NCBI GenBank assembly: GCA_947385955.1
Contig: CANDNA010000002.1
Location: forward strand, 169,693-233,692
DNA from: an uncultured Clostridia bacterium
GTDB taxonomy: Bacteria > Bacillota > Clostridia > Lachnospirales > Lachnospiraceae
DNA length: 64,000 nucleotides
Direction: 5' to 3'
Positions 25,243 through 38,816 of this stretch are shown here, piece after piece (positions within the stretch are counted from its first letter, which is position 1; the number at the start of each line of letters is the position of its first letter). The notes under the pieces are model-generated. The model ran no database searches and was not told the DNA's origin. It worked only from the letters and a program-made list of their open reading frames with translations. A program made the translations under genes and the position numbers.

Positions 25243-27777
25243 TTACGATTCCGGAATGTATGTGATAAAGCTGTTTCCGTTTTCTTCAAACCATTCTGTG
25301 GAATCATTCATACCCTTCTTAAATACTTCACCGGTCAGCGGATCCATCAGAACCGTATTCAATTCATTGAATCCTATAATCAATACCGCATTGCCATCCC
25401 CCAGCATAGCCAGCACCGGAATATCCCTGTTTACATAATACAACACCGCATTCAGCGTACAGCCCGATAATTCCAGTATCTGGGCATCCGGCAGGTTATT
25501 TCTGAGTATTTCCACTGCAGTGGTTCCTCTCTGCAGCATATAAGCCGTATTTCTCTGTACCCCTTCATAGGCCAGAATTGTATCCAGACATACTGCCAGA
25601 CTGCTCCTTTCCTCGTCTGCCAGCTCTCCCGTGATTCTCATAATCTGGTTTTTAATGCTCCGATCCCCGGCCTTCCACACATATGCTCCGGCATCGTTGA
25701 TCACAACACCCGAAATCTCTGCGCCGTGGGTCACTGCATTGCCCGCATCCGTATAAATCCCTTCAATGTCTCTGATTCCATAGACATAATAGTGCTCCGT
25801 ATCGGTTTCCTGTGTTTCCAGAACCACCTCTCTGCCGCCTTCAAACAATACCTCTTTCGGAGTCAGGAACTTCATGCTTTTCCTGTCAATGGCTTTTTTC
25901 ACCGCTATCTGTACCACTGTCTCAAACTCTTCCGTAACAGCCAGCTCGATGGTATTGTCCCCTGCTTCCACTTCTTCATTGTTCATGATCTGGTCATCCT
26001 CCACAGACACATACTGCATGGTTTCCGCATTTCTTTCCACACGCTGCAGACTGATCTGATTGTCCCGGATTTCGGCACCAATCACATAAACGCCCTCTCT
26101 GCTGTACTTTTTCAGCATTTCATCATTTTCATTCTGAATCCGGATTTCATACATGGGAATTACCACTTTCCCACTCTCATCCTTTTCAATATCTGACACC
26201 CGTGTCATACCATAGATCAGATCCTCGCCCATAAATCCCAGAGGAGTCAGCAGGATATTTCCTCCCTGCTTTATTTCTGTCTGTTTTTTCGTACTCAGAT
26301 TCAGCAGTGTCAAGGCATTGCTTTCTGTTCCCTCCCCACTCTTCCATGCAATCATCCGGTTACTCTGCGAAATCTGATACGAGTCCTCCTTTAAATCCGT
26401 AATAATCGTCCTGTAATTTTTATTGTCCAGATTTACTTCATAGACATTGCCGGAAAGCATCACATACAGATGATGGTTATTGTCCACATAGCATAGCTGT
26501 TCCACATCTGCTTTTACCCGCTGATAAGAACAGGCATCCGGAATAAATACCAGTTCTTCAATGGTATTGAGCATACTGTTATAATAATATACCTGAAGCC
26601 CTACCTCACCTTCATGACGCCCCCGGTTCATATAACCATAAACCAGAAACAGTACATTTTCTGTCTCATCCACATTCAGTATCTGAATGCCGTGAGAACT
26701 GTACAGCGTTCTCCGGTCTCCGTTTTCCTCATCATAAAACCCAAACAGATAAGCAAATTTATTGTCGCTGATGTTGTAGGTGTACAGACGGTTCTCGTTG
26801 ACAAATGCCACCACATTGCCCCCATCGCTTTCCACCATTTCCACTTCAGGGTCATTTACCCCCAGCATAATCTTATTGTTGGCAAACGCATTGTCATTTT
26901 CCCGTTCGAATATCTGGTGCATATCCCGTTCATAGTTCAACAGGTAAATGCGTTCCTCCGTATAACGGATCCTGTAGTACTCTGTCACATTATAATAATA
27001 CTTTGACTTTCCCTGGCCCGTACTGACCATAAAAGATACATTGATATTCGCGATCGAAGGTCCCAGCTCTTTTATATAATATACCGGCTCCATCTCTTCC
27101 TTTACGTTCAGGCTGCCCCAGGTAATCTGCTGAAAACTGCTGTGAATATCCACATGGCTGTATGTGCTGTTATTGCCTTCAGAATTGGACTCCAGATATT
27201 TGGTCAGAGACTGGGCCTCCTCTTTATTATAGGTCTTATTATGGAACTCTTTTACAAAAGCCAGCTTTTCTGTAATATGATATTCGTTCGCCTGAATGAT
27301 CCTGGTATAATAGCGGATCATCCGGCCATCTCCGTCCTCCAGAAAAAGAATCAGGTTATATTCCGTATTGTCCTCAATCAGGTCCTTTACCGTAAAAGAC
27401 GCATAAATATATTCTTCTTCCTCCGTATACTGTGTAATATCCGTGGCTTCCACCAGGCGTTCCCCGTCCACGCTTCTTACTTCAAAGCTCATATTTTTAA
27501 TATGACTTCCCAGCTTTTCCACTGTAATGGACAGATTTCTGCCTGTCCCCAGAGGGGTGATGGTATCCCGCATGGTGCTGCCCCGCATTTCTTTTACATA
27601 GCCATGCAGGCAGTTGATCCGTTCACCGCCCTGGCTCATATATACCAGCGGAAGAGTTGCCTTTCCCATCTCCACCGTCATATCCGTATTTCCCTGATTC
27701 ATAAAACCGCTGAAAATAAGAATTGACAGAAAAAATGTGACAATCCAAACCGCTGCTTTGATACAAACTTTTTTCAT
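25243..27777 (-). CDS. Large secreted or membrane-anchored protein with degenerate C39-like C-terminus
   Basis: 844 residues with an N-terminal membrane helix or uncleaved signal (about 5-25) and an extracellular body rich in beta strands, Tyr and Asn. The middle (about 290-520) has recurring YNxSDNK/VDETENV-like strands that suggest a beta-propeller (inference). The last about 110 residues match the peptidase C39-like pattern in outline (DIPVLAMLGDGNAVLIIGF, then MDPLTGEVFKKG...WFEENGNSFI). However, the usual catalytic His before AV is Asn (GNAV), and Ser stands where the nucleophile Cys aligns (SSLAVCLDTILAYEG). So it is probably a non-catalytic binding domain. It starts 3 bp after the methyltransferase gene, so translation is coupled. 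Confidence 0.7.
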   Translation of the reverse strand: MKKVCIKAAVWIVTFFLSILIFSGFMNQGNTDMTVEMGKATLPLVYMSQGGERINCLHGYVKEMRGSTMRDTITPLGTGRNLSITVEKLGSHIKNMSFEVRSVDGERLVEATDITQYTEEEEYIYASFTVKDLIEDNTEYNLILFLEDGDGRMIRYYTRIIQANEYHITEKLAFVKEFHNKTYNKEEAQSLTKYLESNSEGNNSTYSHVDIHSSFQQITWGSLNVKEEMEPVYYIKELGPSIANINVSFMVSTGQGKSKYYYNVTEYYRIRYTEERIYLLNYERDMHQIFERENDNAFANNKIMLGVNDPEVEMVESDGGNVVAFVNENRLYTYNISDNKFAYLFGFYDEENGDRRTLYSSHGIQILNVDETENVLFLVYGYMNRGRHEGEVGLQVYYYNSMLNTIEELVFIPDACSYQRVKADVEQLCYVDNNHHLYVMLSGNVYEVNLDNKNYRTIITDLKEDSYQISQSNRMIAWKSGEGTESNALTLLNLSTKKQTEIKQGGNILLTPLGFMGEDLIYGMTRVSDIEKDESGKVVIPMYEIRIQNENDEMLKKYSREGVYVIGAEIRDNQISLQRVERNAETMQYVSVEDDQIMNNEEVEAGDNTIELAVTEEFETVVQIAVKKAIDRKSMKFLTPKEVLFEGGREVVLETQETDTEHYYVYGIRDIEGIYTDAGNAVTHGAEISGVVINDAGAYVWKAGDRSIKNQIMRITGELADEERSSLAVCLDTILAYEGVQRNTAYMLQRGTTAVEILRNNLPDAQILELSGCTLNAVLYYVNRDIPVLAMLGDGNAVLIIGFNELNTVLMDPLTGEVFKKGMNDSTEWFEENGNSFITYIPES

Positions 27778-27780
27778 ATA

Positions 27781-28950
27781 TTACTCCCGTAAAAGCTCTG
27801 CCAGCTTTGGCTGTACCTGAAGAAATTCCATCAGGGCTTCTGCTCCCGCCTTCTTTTTCATCCGATAACTGATTTCTCCCTGTTCCCCTGCATCCCTCTT
27901 TCGTCTGATACTGCGGATCATAATGTTTTTCGGTGTATGCTCCATATCAATAAACTCCAGAATCTGTGTATCATATCCTGCCGATTCTAAAAGTTCTGCC
28001 CGCAGGGCATCTGTAAACAGTGCTGCAGTCCGTTCTTTTAAAAGCCCATAGGAAAAGATCCCCGCCAGAGGTTCACAATGCATCTGTCCATTCAGTTCAT
28101 GCTGGCAACAGGGTACCGCCAGAATCACACCCGCATTCCAGCTGACCGCTTTTGCCAGCGCATAATCCGTTGCCGTATCACAGGCATGCAGCGACACCAC
28201 CAGGTCCACCTGCTCTGCTCCGGTAAAATCCCGGATATCCCCCTGATAAAAATGCAATGTGTGATACCCGTATTTCTCACTGAGCCGGTTACAGGTACGG
28301 ATGACATCTTCCTTTAAGTCCAGCCCGATGATATTTACCTCATAGTGTTTTAATATTTTCAGATAATAATACATGGCAAATGTGAGATAGGATTTGCCGC
28401 ATCCAAAATCAATCACCTGTACCGGCCGGTTATCCGGCAGCGCAGGCAGTATATCTTCTATAAACTCCAGAAAGCGATTGATCTGCCGGAATTTATCATA
28501 TCTGCTTTTTACGATTTTTCCTTCCGCCGTCTGAACCCCCAGATCCTGCAAAAATCCCACAGGAATCTTTTCATCCAGCAGATATCTTTTTTTCCGGTTA
28601 TGGGACAGGTCAGGGATTCTCTCTTCCTCTGTTTTTCTTGTTTTCAATGTAACATTTCCCTTCTTGCCCACCAGTGCTGTAGCCCGCCACCTTCTGCAAT
28701 GGACTTCCAACTGCTTAAAATCTTTTCCCATCACGCTGATAACAGACTCTGCTGTCCTGGCAGCGGTCTTATTTTCATGAAACACCTTTGTCCCCTCCAG
28801 ACGGCTTTCCTGAAAAAGCACATTGCCCTGAATCATAACCGGACGTATTTTTATTTTGGAAATGCCTTCTTTTCTGCGGGGATTGCTGATCACAATCTGA
28901 TACAGTTCCTCATTGAGACAGTTTTCTAATAATGCTTTCAGTCGTTCCAT
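27781..28950 (-). CDS. Class I SAM-dependent methyltransferase (Methyltransf_32-like)
   Basis: 389 residues. The N-terminal about 150 residues are a basic, possibly RNA-binding region (NPRRKEGISKIKIRP, SHNRKKRYLL). The methyltransferase domain follows with motif I VIDFGCGKSYLTFAMYYYL (about 184), IIGLDLKEDVI (motif II), GDIRDF, and VSLHACDTATDYALAKAV (motif IV region). A PCCQHEL stretch, typical of the family, comes after. The substrate is not known to me; RNA is likely from the basic N-terminus. RBS CAGAGG. It is first gene of an operon with the large secreted protein. Confidence 0.85.
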   Translation of the reverse strand: MERLKALLENCLNEELYQIVISNPRRKEGISKIKIRPVMIQGNVLFQESRLEGTKVFHENKTAARTAESVISVMGKDFKQLEVHCRRWRATALVGKKGNVTLKTRKTEEERIPDLSHNRKKRYLLDEKIPVGFLQDLGVQTAEGKIVKSRYDKFRQINRFLEFIEDILPALPDNRPVQVIDFGCGKSYLTFAMYYYLKILKHYEVNIIGLDLKEDVIRTCNRLSEKYGYHTLHFYQGDIRDFTGAEQVDLVVSLHACDTATDYALAKAVSWNAGVILAVPCCQHELNGQMHCEPLAGIFSYGLLKERTAALFTDALRAELLESAGYDTQILEFIDMEHTPKNIMIRSIRRKRDAGEQGEISYRMKKKAGAEALMEFLQVQPKLAELLRE

Positions 28951-29093
28951 AGAATACCTCTGCCATTTTTTGGTTTCCTTTTCATTTTACTGTTTTTCCC
29001 CGGAAAGGACAACAGGAAATTTTTTGTTCCCTGAAACTCATTTCCTAAAGTTTTCTTAATATAGGATTCCCGGCCCGTTAACAGCCATTCCGT

Positions 29094-29189
29094 ATGGTAT
29101 AATAAGGAAGCGCACTGATGTGCGCGCAGGTCAGCAGCCTCCCGGCTGGTGACATGGTATAATTAAGGAAGCGCACTGATGTGCGCACA
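29094..29189 (+). repeat. Tandem promoter-hairpin modules ahead of DUF4153 gene
   Basis: Two nearly identical 35-bp units (29094-29129 and 29154-29189), each with an extended -10 (TGG then TATAAT at 29098-29103 and 29158-29163), AAGGAAG and the perfect hairpin GCGCAC-TGAT-GTGCGC. Between them lies another hairpin (GTCAGCAGCC / GGCTGGTGAC). Either -10 could start the DUF4153 transcript. The remaining gap, 28951-29093, shows nothing else. Confidence 0.7.
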
Positions 29190-29256
29190 AATTGTCAACC
29201 ATTAATTGGTGCTTTACAAGCCGCGATAAATTCGCTTTACCTGAAAGGAATCCATT

Positions 29257-30978
29257 ATGTCAGAAAAATTTTCCCCGAAATCCCTTCTGTATCCCTTTCG
29301 CAATTTTCCTTTTACGCTGGGATCCATCTGGCTTTTTACGTTTATTTTTGTTTGGGATTTTTTCTTTTTTACTTCAGACACAGGCGCCCGGATTATGGTT
29401 CCGGATTATCTGCTGCTGATTCTCTTTTATTTTGGTTCCGGTTCCTTTTTCATCGAAAGTCTGTTTTTACGCCGGGAACAAAACAGGTGGTATTATCTGG
29501 CCTTACTGATGAATGCTCTGTGTTCCGCCCTGTTTTTTTTCCTCTCTCATCTTTGGGAGCCGGAAGTATGGCAGAAAGGTTCCTGGTCCATACTCGTTTT
29601 ACGCTACTCTGTCTGCTATTTTCTGATTTTGTTTTTATCTGCTGTAAGGCTCTGTTATAAAAGTCTGTCCTGTTCGCTGGAAGAATATTTTGTCCTTGTT
29701 TTGGGCCGCATCATTCGTTATCATCTGATCTGGCTGGTCCTGATAATCGGAAGCACTCTTGTTATTGGCATCCTGAATGCTCTGTTTCAAACCGATTCAG
29801 ACTTATATCTGCAGATCCAGATGCTGATCTTCGGTCTGTATTATATGTCCTGTTTCCTGCTCTCCTTTTATCCGCAGGATGCCGCAGACAATACCCTGAT
29901 CCGTGTACTGATTCAATATATCCTGTCCGGTATGGTAAGCATTGCCTTTGTTATCATATATCTGTATCTGGGCAAAATCCTGATCCTGCTGGAAATCCCG
30001 TCCAACTCCATATTCCGGATTACCGGACAGCTTTTCGTTCTGGGGATGCCCGTCTGCCTGATGTCCGCTTTCTATCGGGAAAACAATCCTCTCTATTCGA
30101 TTGTCCGATACCTGCCCTGGCTGTTTCTGCCCTTTTTACCCCTGCAGGCCTACTCTATCGGCATCCGGATTCTGCACAATGGGATTACCCCCATGCGCTA
30201 TGCGGCTGTGGCTTTCCTGATTTTTGAATGTATCTTTTTTGCAGTCTACTTCTTTCGGCGTGCCCGCCTGCATGATTTGCTTCTTTTGCTGGCCTTTCTG
30301 ATTCTGACCGGCGGATGTCTGCCCTTTCTCAATATGAACTATGTTTCCTATCTCAGCCAGAAGGCGGCCGTTGACCACTATCTGTCATTATCCGGGGAAG
30401 AAAAACAGCAAATCATTGCTGCCCGCTACAATGATACTCCGGAGGATTCACCTGCCAGGCAGCTTTACCTCCGTACCAGCGGCGCTTATTCCTTTTTATT
30501 TTATGACTATCATGGTGAAAAATATCTGGATTCCCTGCCTGAACAGGATTTGGATTCCCTGAAAGCCCTTACCGCTTACATCAGCCCCTATGACCCGGAA
30601 AAACATTATCATACTTCTGCTTCTGTCAGGCAGATTCCTGTAGAGGGCTATCGTTATTGTTATCCGGTTGAAACTTCCTCTTACCGGAGTTCCTATGACT
30701 CTCTGGAAAGCAGCCAGGAAAAGCAGGCACTGATTGCTTCTTATCCCCTGTTTCCTGATGAAGAACCCCTGTTGACTGTGGATCTGGACACGCTGCTGCG
30801 TTCGTATATGGAACAGGCCGATGAATCCGGCAGTATGGAACTTTATTTTTCCTCTCACCGTCTTTATGAAACAGATCCGGACCATGTTCTTTATCTGAAT
30901 GTACTTTCTTTTACCTACAATCATGAAACAGACCTGTTTACCGACTTTCGGATAGAAGGTTATCTGCTGGAAAAATAG
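29257..30978 (+). CDS. DUF4153 multipass membrane protein
   Basis: 573 residues. About ten to twelve membrane helices fill residues 20-365 and a soluble C-terminal domain (about 370-573) rich in Tyr, Ser and Asp follows. The segment GIRILHNGITPMRYAAVAFLI (near residue 305-325) is the conserved core of DUF4153. The function of the family is not established. RBS AAAGGAA before the ATG. It is monocistronic and convergent with the atp operon. Confidence 0.8.
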   Translation: MSEKFSPKSLLYPFRNFPFTLGSIWLFTFIFVWDFFFFTSDTGARIMVPDYLLLILFYFGSGSFFIESLFLRREQNRWYYLALLMNALCSALFFFLSHLWEPEVWQKGSWSILVLRYSVCYFLILFLSAVRLCYKSLSCSLEEYFVLVLGRIIRYHLIWLVLIIGSTLVIGILNALFQTDSDLYLQIQMLIFGLYYMSCFLLSFYPQDAADNTLIRVLIQYILSGMVSIAFVIIYLYLGKILILLEIPSNSIFRITGQLFVLGMPVCLMSAFYRENNPLYSIVRYLPWLFLPFLPLQAYSIGIRILHNGITPMRYAAVAFLIFECIFFAVYFFRRARLHDLLLLLAFLILTGGCLPFLNMNYVSYLSQKAAVDHYLSLSGEEKQQIIAARYNDTPEDSPARQLYLRTSGAYSFLFYDYHGEKYLDSLPEQDLDSLKALTAYISPYDPEKHYHTSASVRQIPVEGYRYCYPVETSSYRSSYDSLESSQEKQALIASYPLFPDEEPLLTVDLDTLLRSYMEQADESGSMELYFSSHRLYETDPDHVLYLNVLSFTYNHETDLFTDFRIEGYLLEK

Positions 30979-30986
30979 AAATGGGA

Positions 30987-31031
30987 AAGAGCAGTCTCCC
31001 CGTCCCCGGGTGCGACTGCCCTTTGCTTTTA
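30987..31031 (+). terminator. Terminator between DUF4153 gene and atp operon
   Basis: Stem AAGAGCAGTC (30987-30996) / GACTGCCCTT (31014-31023) with one mismatch, then TGCTTTT. Confidence 0.6.
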
Positions 31032-31057
31032 TTCTCTGCTTCTGCTGCTGTGTGCCC

Positions 31058-31465
31058 TTATTTCTTTGTCACTTCGATTCTTGCTATGGCTCTGTGCAAA
31101 GCAGTTTCTGCCCTTGCTATATCTGTTTCCGGTGTTTTGGAAGCCAGTCGTTCCTCTGCTCTGTGCTTTGCTTCTTCTGCTCTGCTCAGATCGATTTCAT
31201 TCGGCCATTCCACAATTTCCGCCATGATAGTCACCTGCTCCTGCAGAATTTCTGCAAATCCGGCATGAAGAGCAGCCTCTTTTGATCCGCCGGATTCCGT
31301 AATCGTCAAAATTCCAGGTGCGACAATCACAGTAGTCGGCACATGTGCCCGATATACACCGATTTCTCCTTCTGTGGTATTAAATTCCACCATAGAGGCT
31401 TCTCCCTCATAAAATACTCTGTCGGGAGTGATGATCTTTAATTTGAATGTATTTCCTTCCGCCAT
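31058..31465 (-). CDS. atpC: ATP synthase F1 epsilon subunit
   Basis: Central-stalk subunit that couples rotor to F1 and can inhibit hydrolysis. It is 135 residues: N-terminal beta-sandwich (TFKLKIITPDRVFYEGEASMVEFNTTEGEIGVYRAHVP) and a C-terminal helical hairpin rich in Ala, Glu and Arg (LSRAEEAKHRAEERL). It is the last gene of the atp operon, 11 bp after atpD. Confidence 0.96.
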   Translation of the reverse strand: MAEGNTFKLKIITPDRVFYEGEASMVEFNTTEGEIGVYRAHVPTTVIVAPGILTITESGGSKEAALHAGFAEILQEQVTIMAEIVEWPNEIDLSRAEEAKHRAEERLASKTPETDIARAETALHRAIARIEVTKK

Positions 31466-31476
31466 ATGCTCACCCC

Positions 31477-32883
<1,407 letters not shown>

Positions 32884-32931
32884 TTATTTCATCGGGATTC
32901 CCTGCACTTTTACAGCTATGTGCATGCTGTT

Positions 32932-33810
32932 TTAACTGATTGCTTCCGCACCAGCTATAATTTCCGTCAATTCCTGTGTAATTGATCCCTGACGTGCTCT
33001 GTTATACAACAGCGTCAGGCTGCTAATCATTTCTTCAGCATTGCTCGTCGCCGAATCCATCGCCTGCATTCTTGCACCGTTTTCGCTGGCAGCCGCCTCT
33101 ACCAGGCCGCCATAAATCAGGCTTGTTACATACTTGGGGATAATCATATCCAGGGCCTCTTCATCTTCCGGTTCAAAATTCATCGGAATCTGATTGTCTT
33201 TCTTAACTTCCCCGCCTTCTTCTCCTCTTTCACCGTTTTCACCTGTTTCCACAGGAAGCAGCTTCAAAAGTGTGGGAACATGGCTGACCGTATTTTTAAA
33301 CATGGTATAGGCCAGATAAATCTCCCCGATCTGTCCGTCCGCGAAATCCGCCAGCAGCGTATTCGCAAGCCTTACGGCATCCGGATACTGTGGCTCTTCG
33401 ATCATATCGGAAAAATCTCCTTTTATCTCATAACCGTGGCGGGCAAGGGTATCTCTGCCCTTTTTGCCCACCGCATAAATCGCCAGTTCTTCTTTTTTGA
33501 ATGCGCCTCCGGTAATCAGTTTGATCACATTGGAGTTGTAACCGCCCGCCAGGCCACGGTTGGACGTAATCACGATTACGGCCTTCCTGCCGCTGCTGCC
33601 CGCCTTCAGATAAGGATGGTCGCTGTGGCCTGTTCTGGCAAGCATGGATGTAACGGTTTCATACATACAGTTAAAATACGCTTTGGACTGCTCTGCACGT
33701 ACTTTTGCTCTCTGGAGCTTAACCGTGGATACGAGCTTCATGGCTTTGGTAATCTGCTGGGTACTCTGAATGCTGACTTTTCGTCTTTTAATGTCTATCA
33801 TCGAGGCCAT
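32932..33810 (-). CDS. atpG: ATP synthase F1 gamma subunit
   Basis: Rotating central shaft. It is 292 residues with the conserved N-terminal helix (DIKRRKVSIQSTQQITKAMKLVST), the Rossmann-like middle (VIVITSNRGLAGGYNSNVIK) and the C-terminal helix (MDSATSNAEEMISSLTLLYNRARQGSITQELTEI in outline). A short acidic insert (about 190-215, GENGERGEEGGEVKKD) is longer than in Escherichia coli and probably forms a surface loop. Confidence 0.97.
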   Translation of the reverse strand: MASMIDIKRRKVSIQSTQQITKAMKLVSTVKLQRAKVRAEQSKAYFNCMYETVTSMLARTGHSDHPYLKAGSSGRKAVIVITSNRGLAGGYNSNVIKLITGGAFKKEELAIYAVGKKGRDTLARHGYEIKGDFSDMIEEPQYPDAVRLANTLLADFADGQIGEIYLAYTMFKNTVSHVPTLLKLLPVETGENGERGEEGGEVKKDNQIPMNFEPEDEEALDMIIPKYVTSLIYGGLVEAAASENGARMQAMDSATSNAEEMISSLTLLYNRARQGSITQELTEIIAGAEAIS

Positions 33811-33829
33811 AACATATCACCCTTTCCAT

Positions 33830-35894
<2,065 letters not shown>

Positions 35895-35907
<13 letters not shown>

Positions 35908-36413
35908 GTAGTATCACCTATTTCCTTTAATGTTTCCTCTAACAGGCTGTCCTGAACTGCGGTATTGATAGATGCTGCCACTACCTTGCCCGCCATCAGG
36001 GACGCAATGGAAACCATTTCCTTTTTCACATCGTCGGCTGCCTTTTTCTTTTCCAGTTCCGCTTCCTGAACGGCCCTTTCCCTGATCCGCGCAGCTTCTT
36101 CCTTAGCCTCTGCAATGATTTTTGCCTCATTTGCCAGTGCTTTCTTTCTGGCAGCACTCAGGATTTCTTCCGCTTCCTTCTCCACATTCTGAAGTTTTGC
36201 CTCATACTCAGCCTTCAGGCTCTGTGCTTCTTCCCTGCTCTGTCTGGCATCACCCAGATCATCACGAATCTTTTCCTGACGCTTTTTCAACATATCACGA
36301 ATCGGATTGAACAGGAAATGCGACGCTACCAGAAACAGGGTAAATACGGCAATCATACTCAGCAGCGCATCATGCAAAAGCTGTGGTGTCAGGTCAAATA
36401 AATATGAGTCCAT
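35895..36413 (-). CDS. atpF: ATP synthase b subunit
   Basis: 172 residues: one N-terminal membrane helix (about 12-32, LLSMIAVFTLFLVASHFLF) and a long charged coiled coil (about 40-150, with RQEKIRDDLGDARQSREEAQ and many Ala/Glu/Lys heptads) that forms the peripheral stalk. It lies between atpE and atpH. Confidence 0.95.
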
Positions 36414-36449
36414 GTCTGCCTCCTTTCATCATATTTTTAAAGAGACTTC

Positions 36450-37464
<1,015 letters not shown>

Positions 37465-37468
37465 AGAT

Positions 37469-37876
37469 TCACCTCCTTAATCTTACTATTACTTTATGGG
37501 TAACCGGCTGTAAATAAGCCGCTACTTTCAATGTCATAATCCCCAGGAATGCAGAAAGAGGGTTGGCTGCCTCTGTCAACATCAGAAACGCCAGCACAAG
37601 AACCACCGCTCCATATCTGAGTGCCGACTGCCTGCGCATCTGTTTCTGTGCGCCTGCTTCTCCCATCTCCAGGGCACTGTCCAGTGTCCTCCACATATGA
37701 AACGCCATAGCGGCTGCCAGTACCGCTCCGATCCACAGGCCCATACTGTAGGATATCCGGTCTTTCACAAACCATACAACCGTTACCTGAAACAAAACTG
37801 CCGTTATCCCGATCCCGGCAAACAGTTCCGTCAGTGTTTCATTCCACTTCCTTTTGCCCCTTCCGGTCTCCCTCAT
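37469..37876 (-). CDS. atpI: ATP synthase I-like protein (AtpI)
   Basis: 135 residues with four membrane helices (about 15-34, 43-60, 85-103, 108-124) and a basic N-terminus, matching the ATP synthase I chaperone that assists c-ring assembly. Sequence similarity is weak; the call rests on position directly before atpB and topology. It overlaps the upstream gene by 38 bp. Confidence 0.75.
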   Translation of the reverse strand: MRETGRGKRKWNETLTELFAGIGITAVLFQVTVVWFVKDRISYSMGLWIGAVLAAAMAFHMWRTLDSALEMGEAGAQKQMRRQSALRYGAVVLVLAFLMLTEAANPLSAFLGIMTLKVAAYLQPVTHKVIVRLRR

Positions 37877-38138
37877 GACCCGTCATCCTTTCCTCAGTCC
37901 CGCTGTAAATTCTCCTGGCCAGCAAAAAAACATTGCGGAAACCTGCCAGCGCTCCCAGAAAGAAAAAAAGAATCATAAAACAGGAAGTCCCCATTTTTCT
38001 ATCCAAAAACAAGCCCAAAAAGAAGCATAGAAAAATAGGGACAAGCATATTAATACCAAATTGACTGATTGTGGTAAGCGCCTGATAAACTGCCTTTTTC
38101 CGTTTCCGGTCTTTCCTCCGGTATTCCCTCATTCCCAT
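37839..38138 (-). CDS. AtpZ/AtpI family small membrane protein
   Basis: 99 residues with a basic N-terminus, two membrane helices (about 24-45, FGINMLVPIFLCFFLGLFLD, and 51-70) and a charged tail. The paired helices with the KMGTS loop match AtpZ-type proteins that precede many F-type operons and may form a Mg2+ or Ca2+ carrier or assist assembly. It is the first gene of the atp transcript; GGGAGTAA lies ahead of the start. Confidence 0.75.
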   Translation of the reverse strand: MGMREYRRKDRKRKKAVYQALTTISQFGINMLVPIFLCFFLGLFLDRKMGTSCFMILFFFLGALAGFRNVFLLARRIYSGTEERMTGHEGDRKGQKEVE

Positions 38139-38153
38139 TTACTCCCTTTCCCG

Positions 38154-38182
38154 ATTATATCCAATAATTCCCTTCCTGTAAA
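38154..38182 (-). promoter_or_regulatory. Promoter of the atp operon
   Basis: Minus strand TTTACA (38177-38182), 17-bp spacer, perfect TATAAT (38154-38159), about 15 bp ahead of the first ORF. The leader is therefore very short. Confidence 0.65.
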
Positions 38183-38248
38183 GTCAAACCTGTAAATTTC
38201 CTGCCCGAAAAGCCTCCCGAAAAATTTTTATAAAAACAGGAATTGCCA

Positions 38249-38277
38249 TTGACTTTTAAATACGCCAAGTGTAGCAT
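38249..38277 (+). promoter_or_regulatory. Promoter of the DUF402 gene
   Basis: TTGACT (38249-38254), 17-bp spacer, TAGCAT (38272-38277). Confidence 0.55.
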
Positions 38278-38333
38278 TTGAAATAACAACATCAATCATG
38301 ATACCCTTTCAATCCAGCCGAGGGAGGTCACAT

Positions 38334-38816
38334 ATGGAATATCCATTACTTTACCGGAAAAGAATCATTCCTGCCGAATGTATCCTGCTGAAAGATGATA
38401 CAATCCTTTCCTGGGATCAGGACCGCATCATAACCAGTTGGAACGCACTGAAACCCAAAAAAGACCTGCATCACGGCTATTCCTGTTATTTTCTCAAAGA
38501 AGGCTATAAGGTCAGCAAATTTTACCGCGCCGATAACAGTCTCCTGTACTACTATTGTGATATCATTACCAGCGAGCACCATAAAGATACCGGCTCTTTT
38601 ATTGTAACCGACCTGCTGGCTGATGTCATCATCTATCCGGACGGTTTTGTCAAAGTCGTGGATCTGGATGAAATGGTGCCTGCATTAGAACAGGGCGGCA
38701 TTTCCATGGAAAATCTGAAATCCGCCCTGCTGGCCTGTAACAGTCTGCTCACCATTATATATGATGGCAGACTGCAGGAACTGACAAAATATATCGAAGC
38801 GTTTGAACGGCTTTAA
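38334..38816 (+). CDS. DUF402-domain protein
   Basis: 160 residues from ATG 38334, chosen because GGGAGGT lies just upstream; an ATG 36 bp earlier lacks an RBS. The fold core reads YYYCDIITSEHHKDTGSFIVTDLLADVIIYPDG (about 62-95, in pieces YYCDII and DLLADVIIYPDG) and matches DUF402, a family that includes nucleotide phosphatases (Ntdp type) and RNA-binding proteins. The catalytic set was not verified. Its 3' end overlaps the convergent hydrolase gene by 4 bp. Confidence 0.8.
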   Translation: MEYPLLYRKRIIPAECILLKDDTILSWDQDRIITSWNALKPKKDLHHGYSCYFLKEGYKVSKFYRADNSLLYYYCDIITSEHHKDTGSFIVTDLLADVIIYPDGFVKVVDLDEMVPALEQGGISMENLKSALLACNSLLTIIYDGRLQELTKYIEAFERL

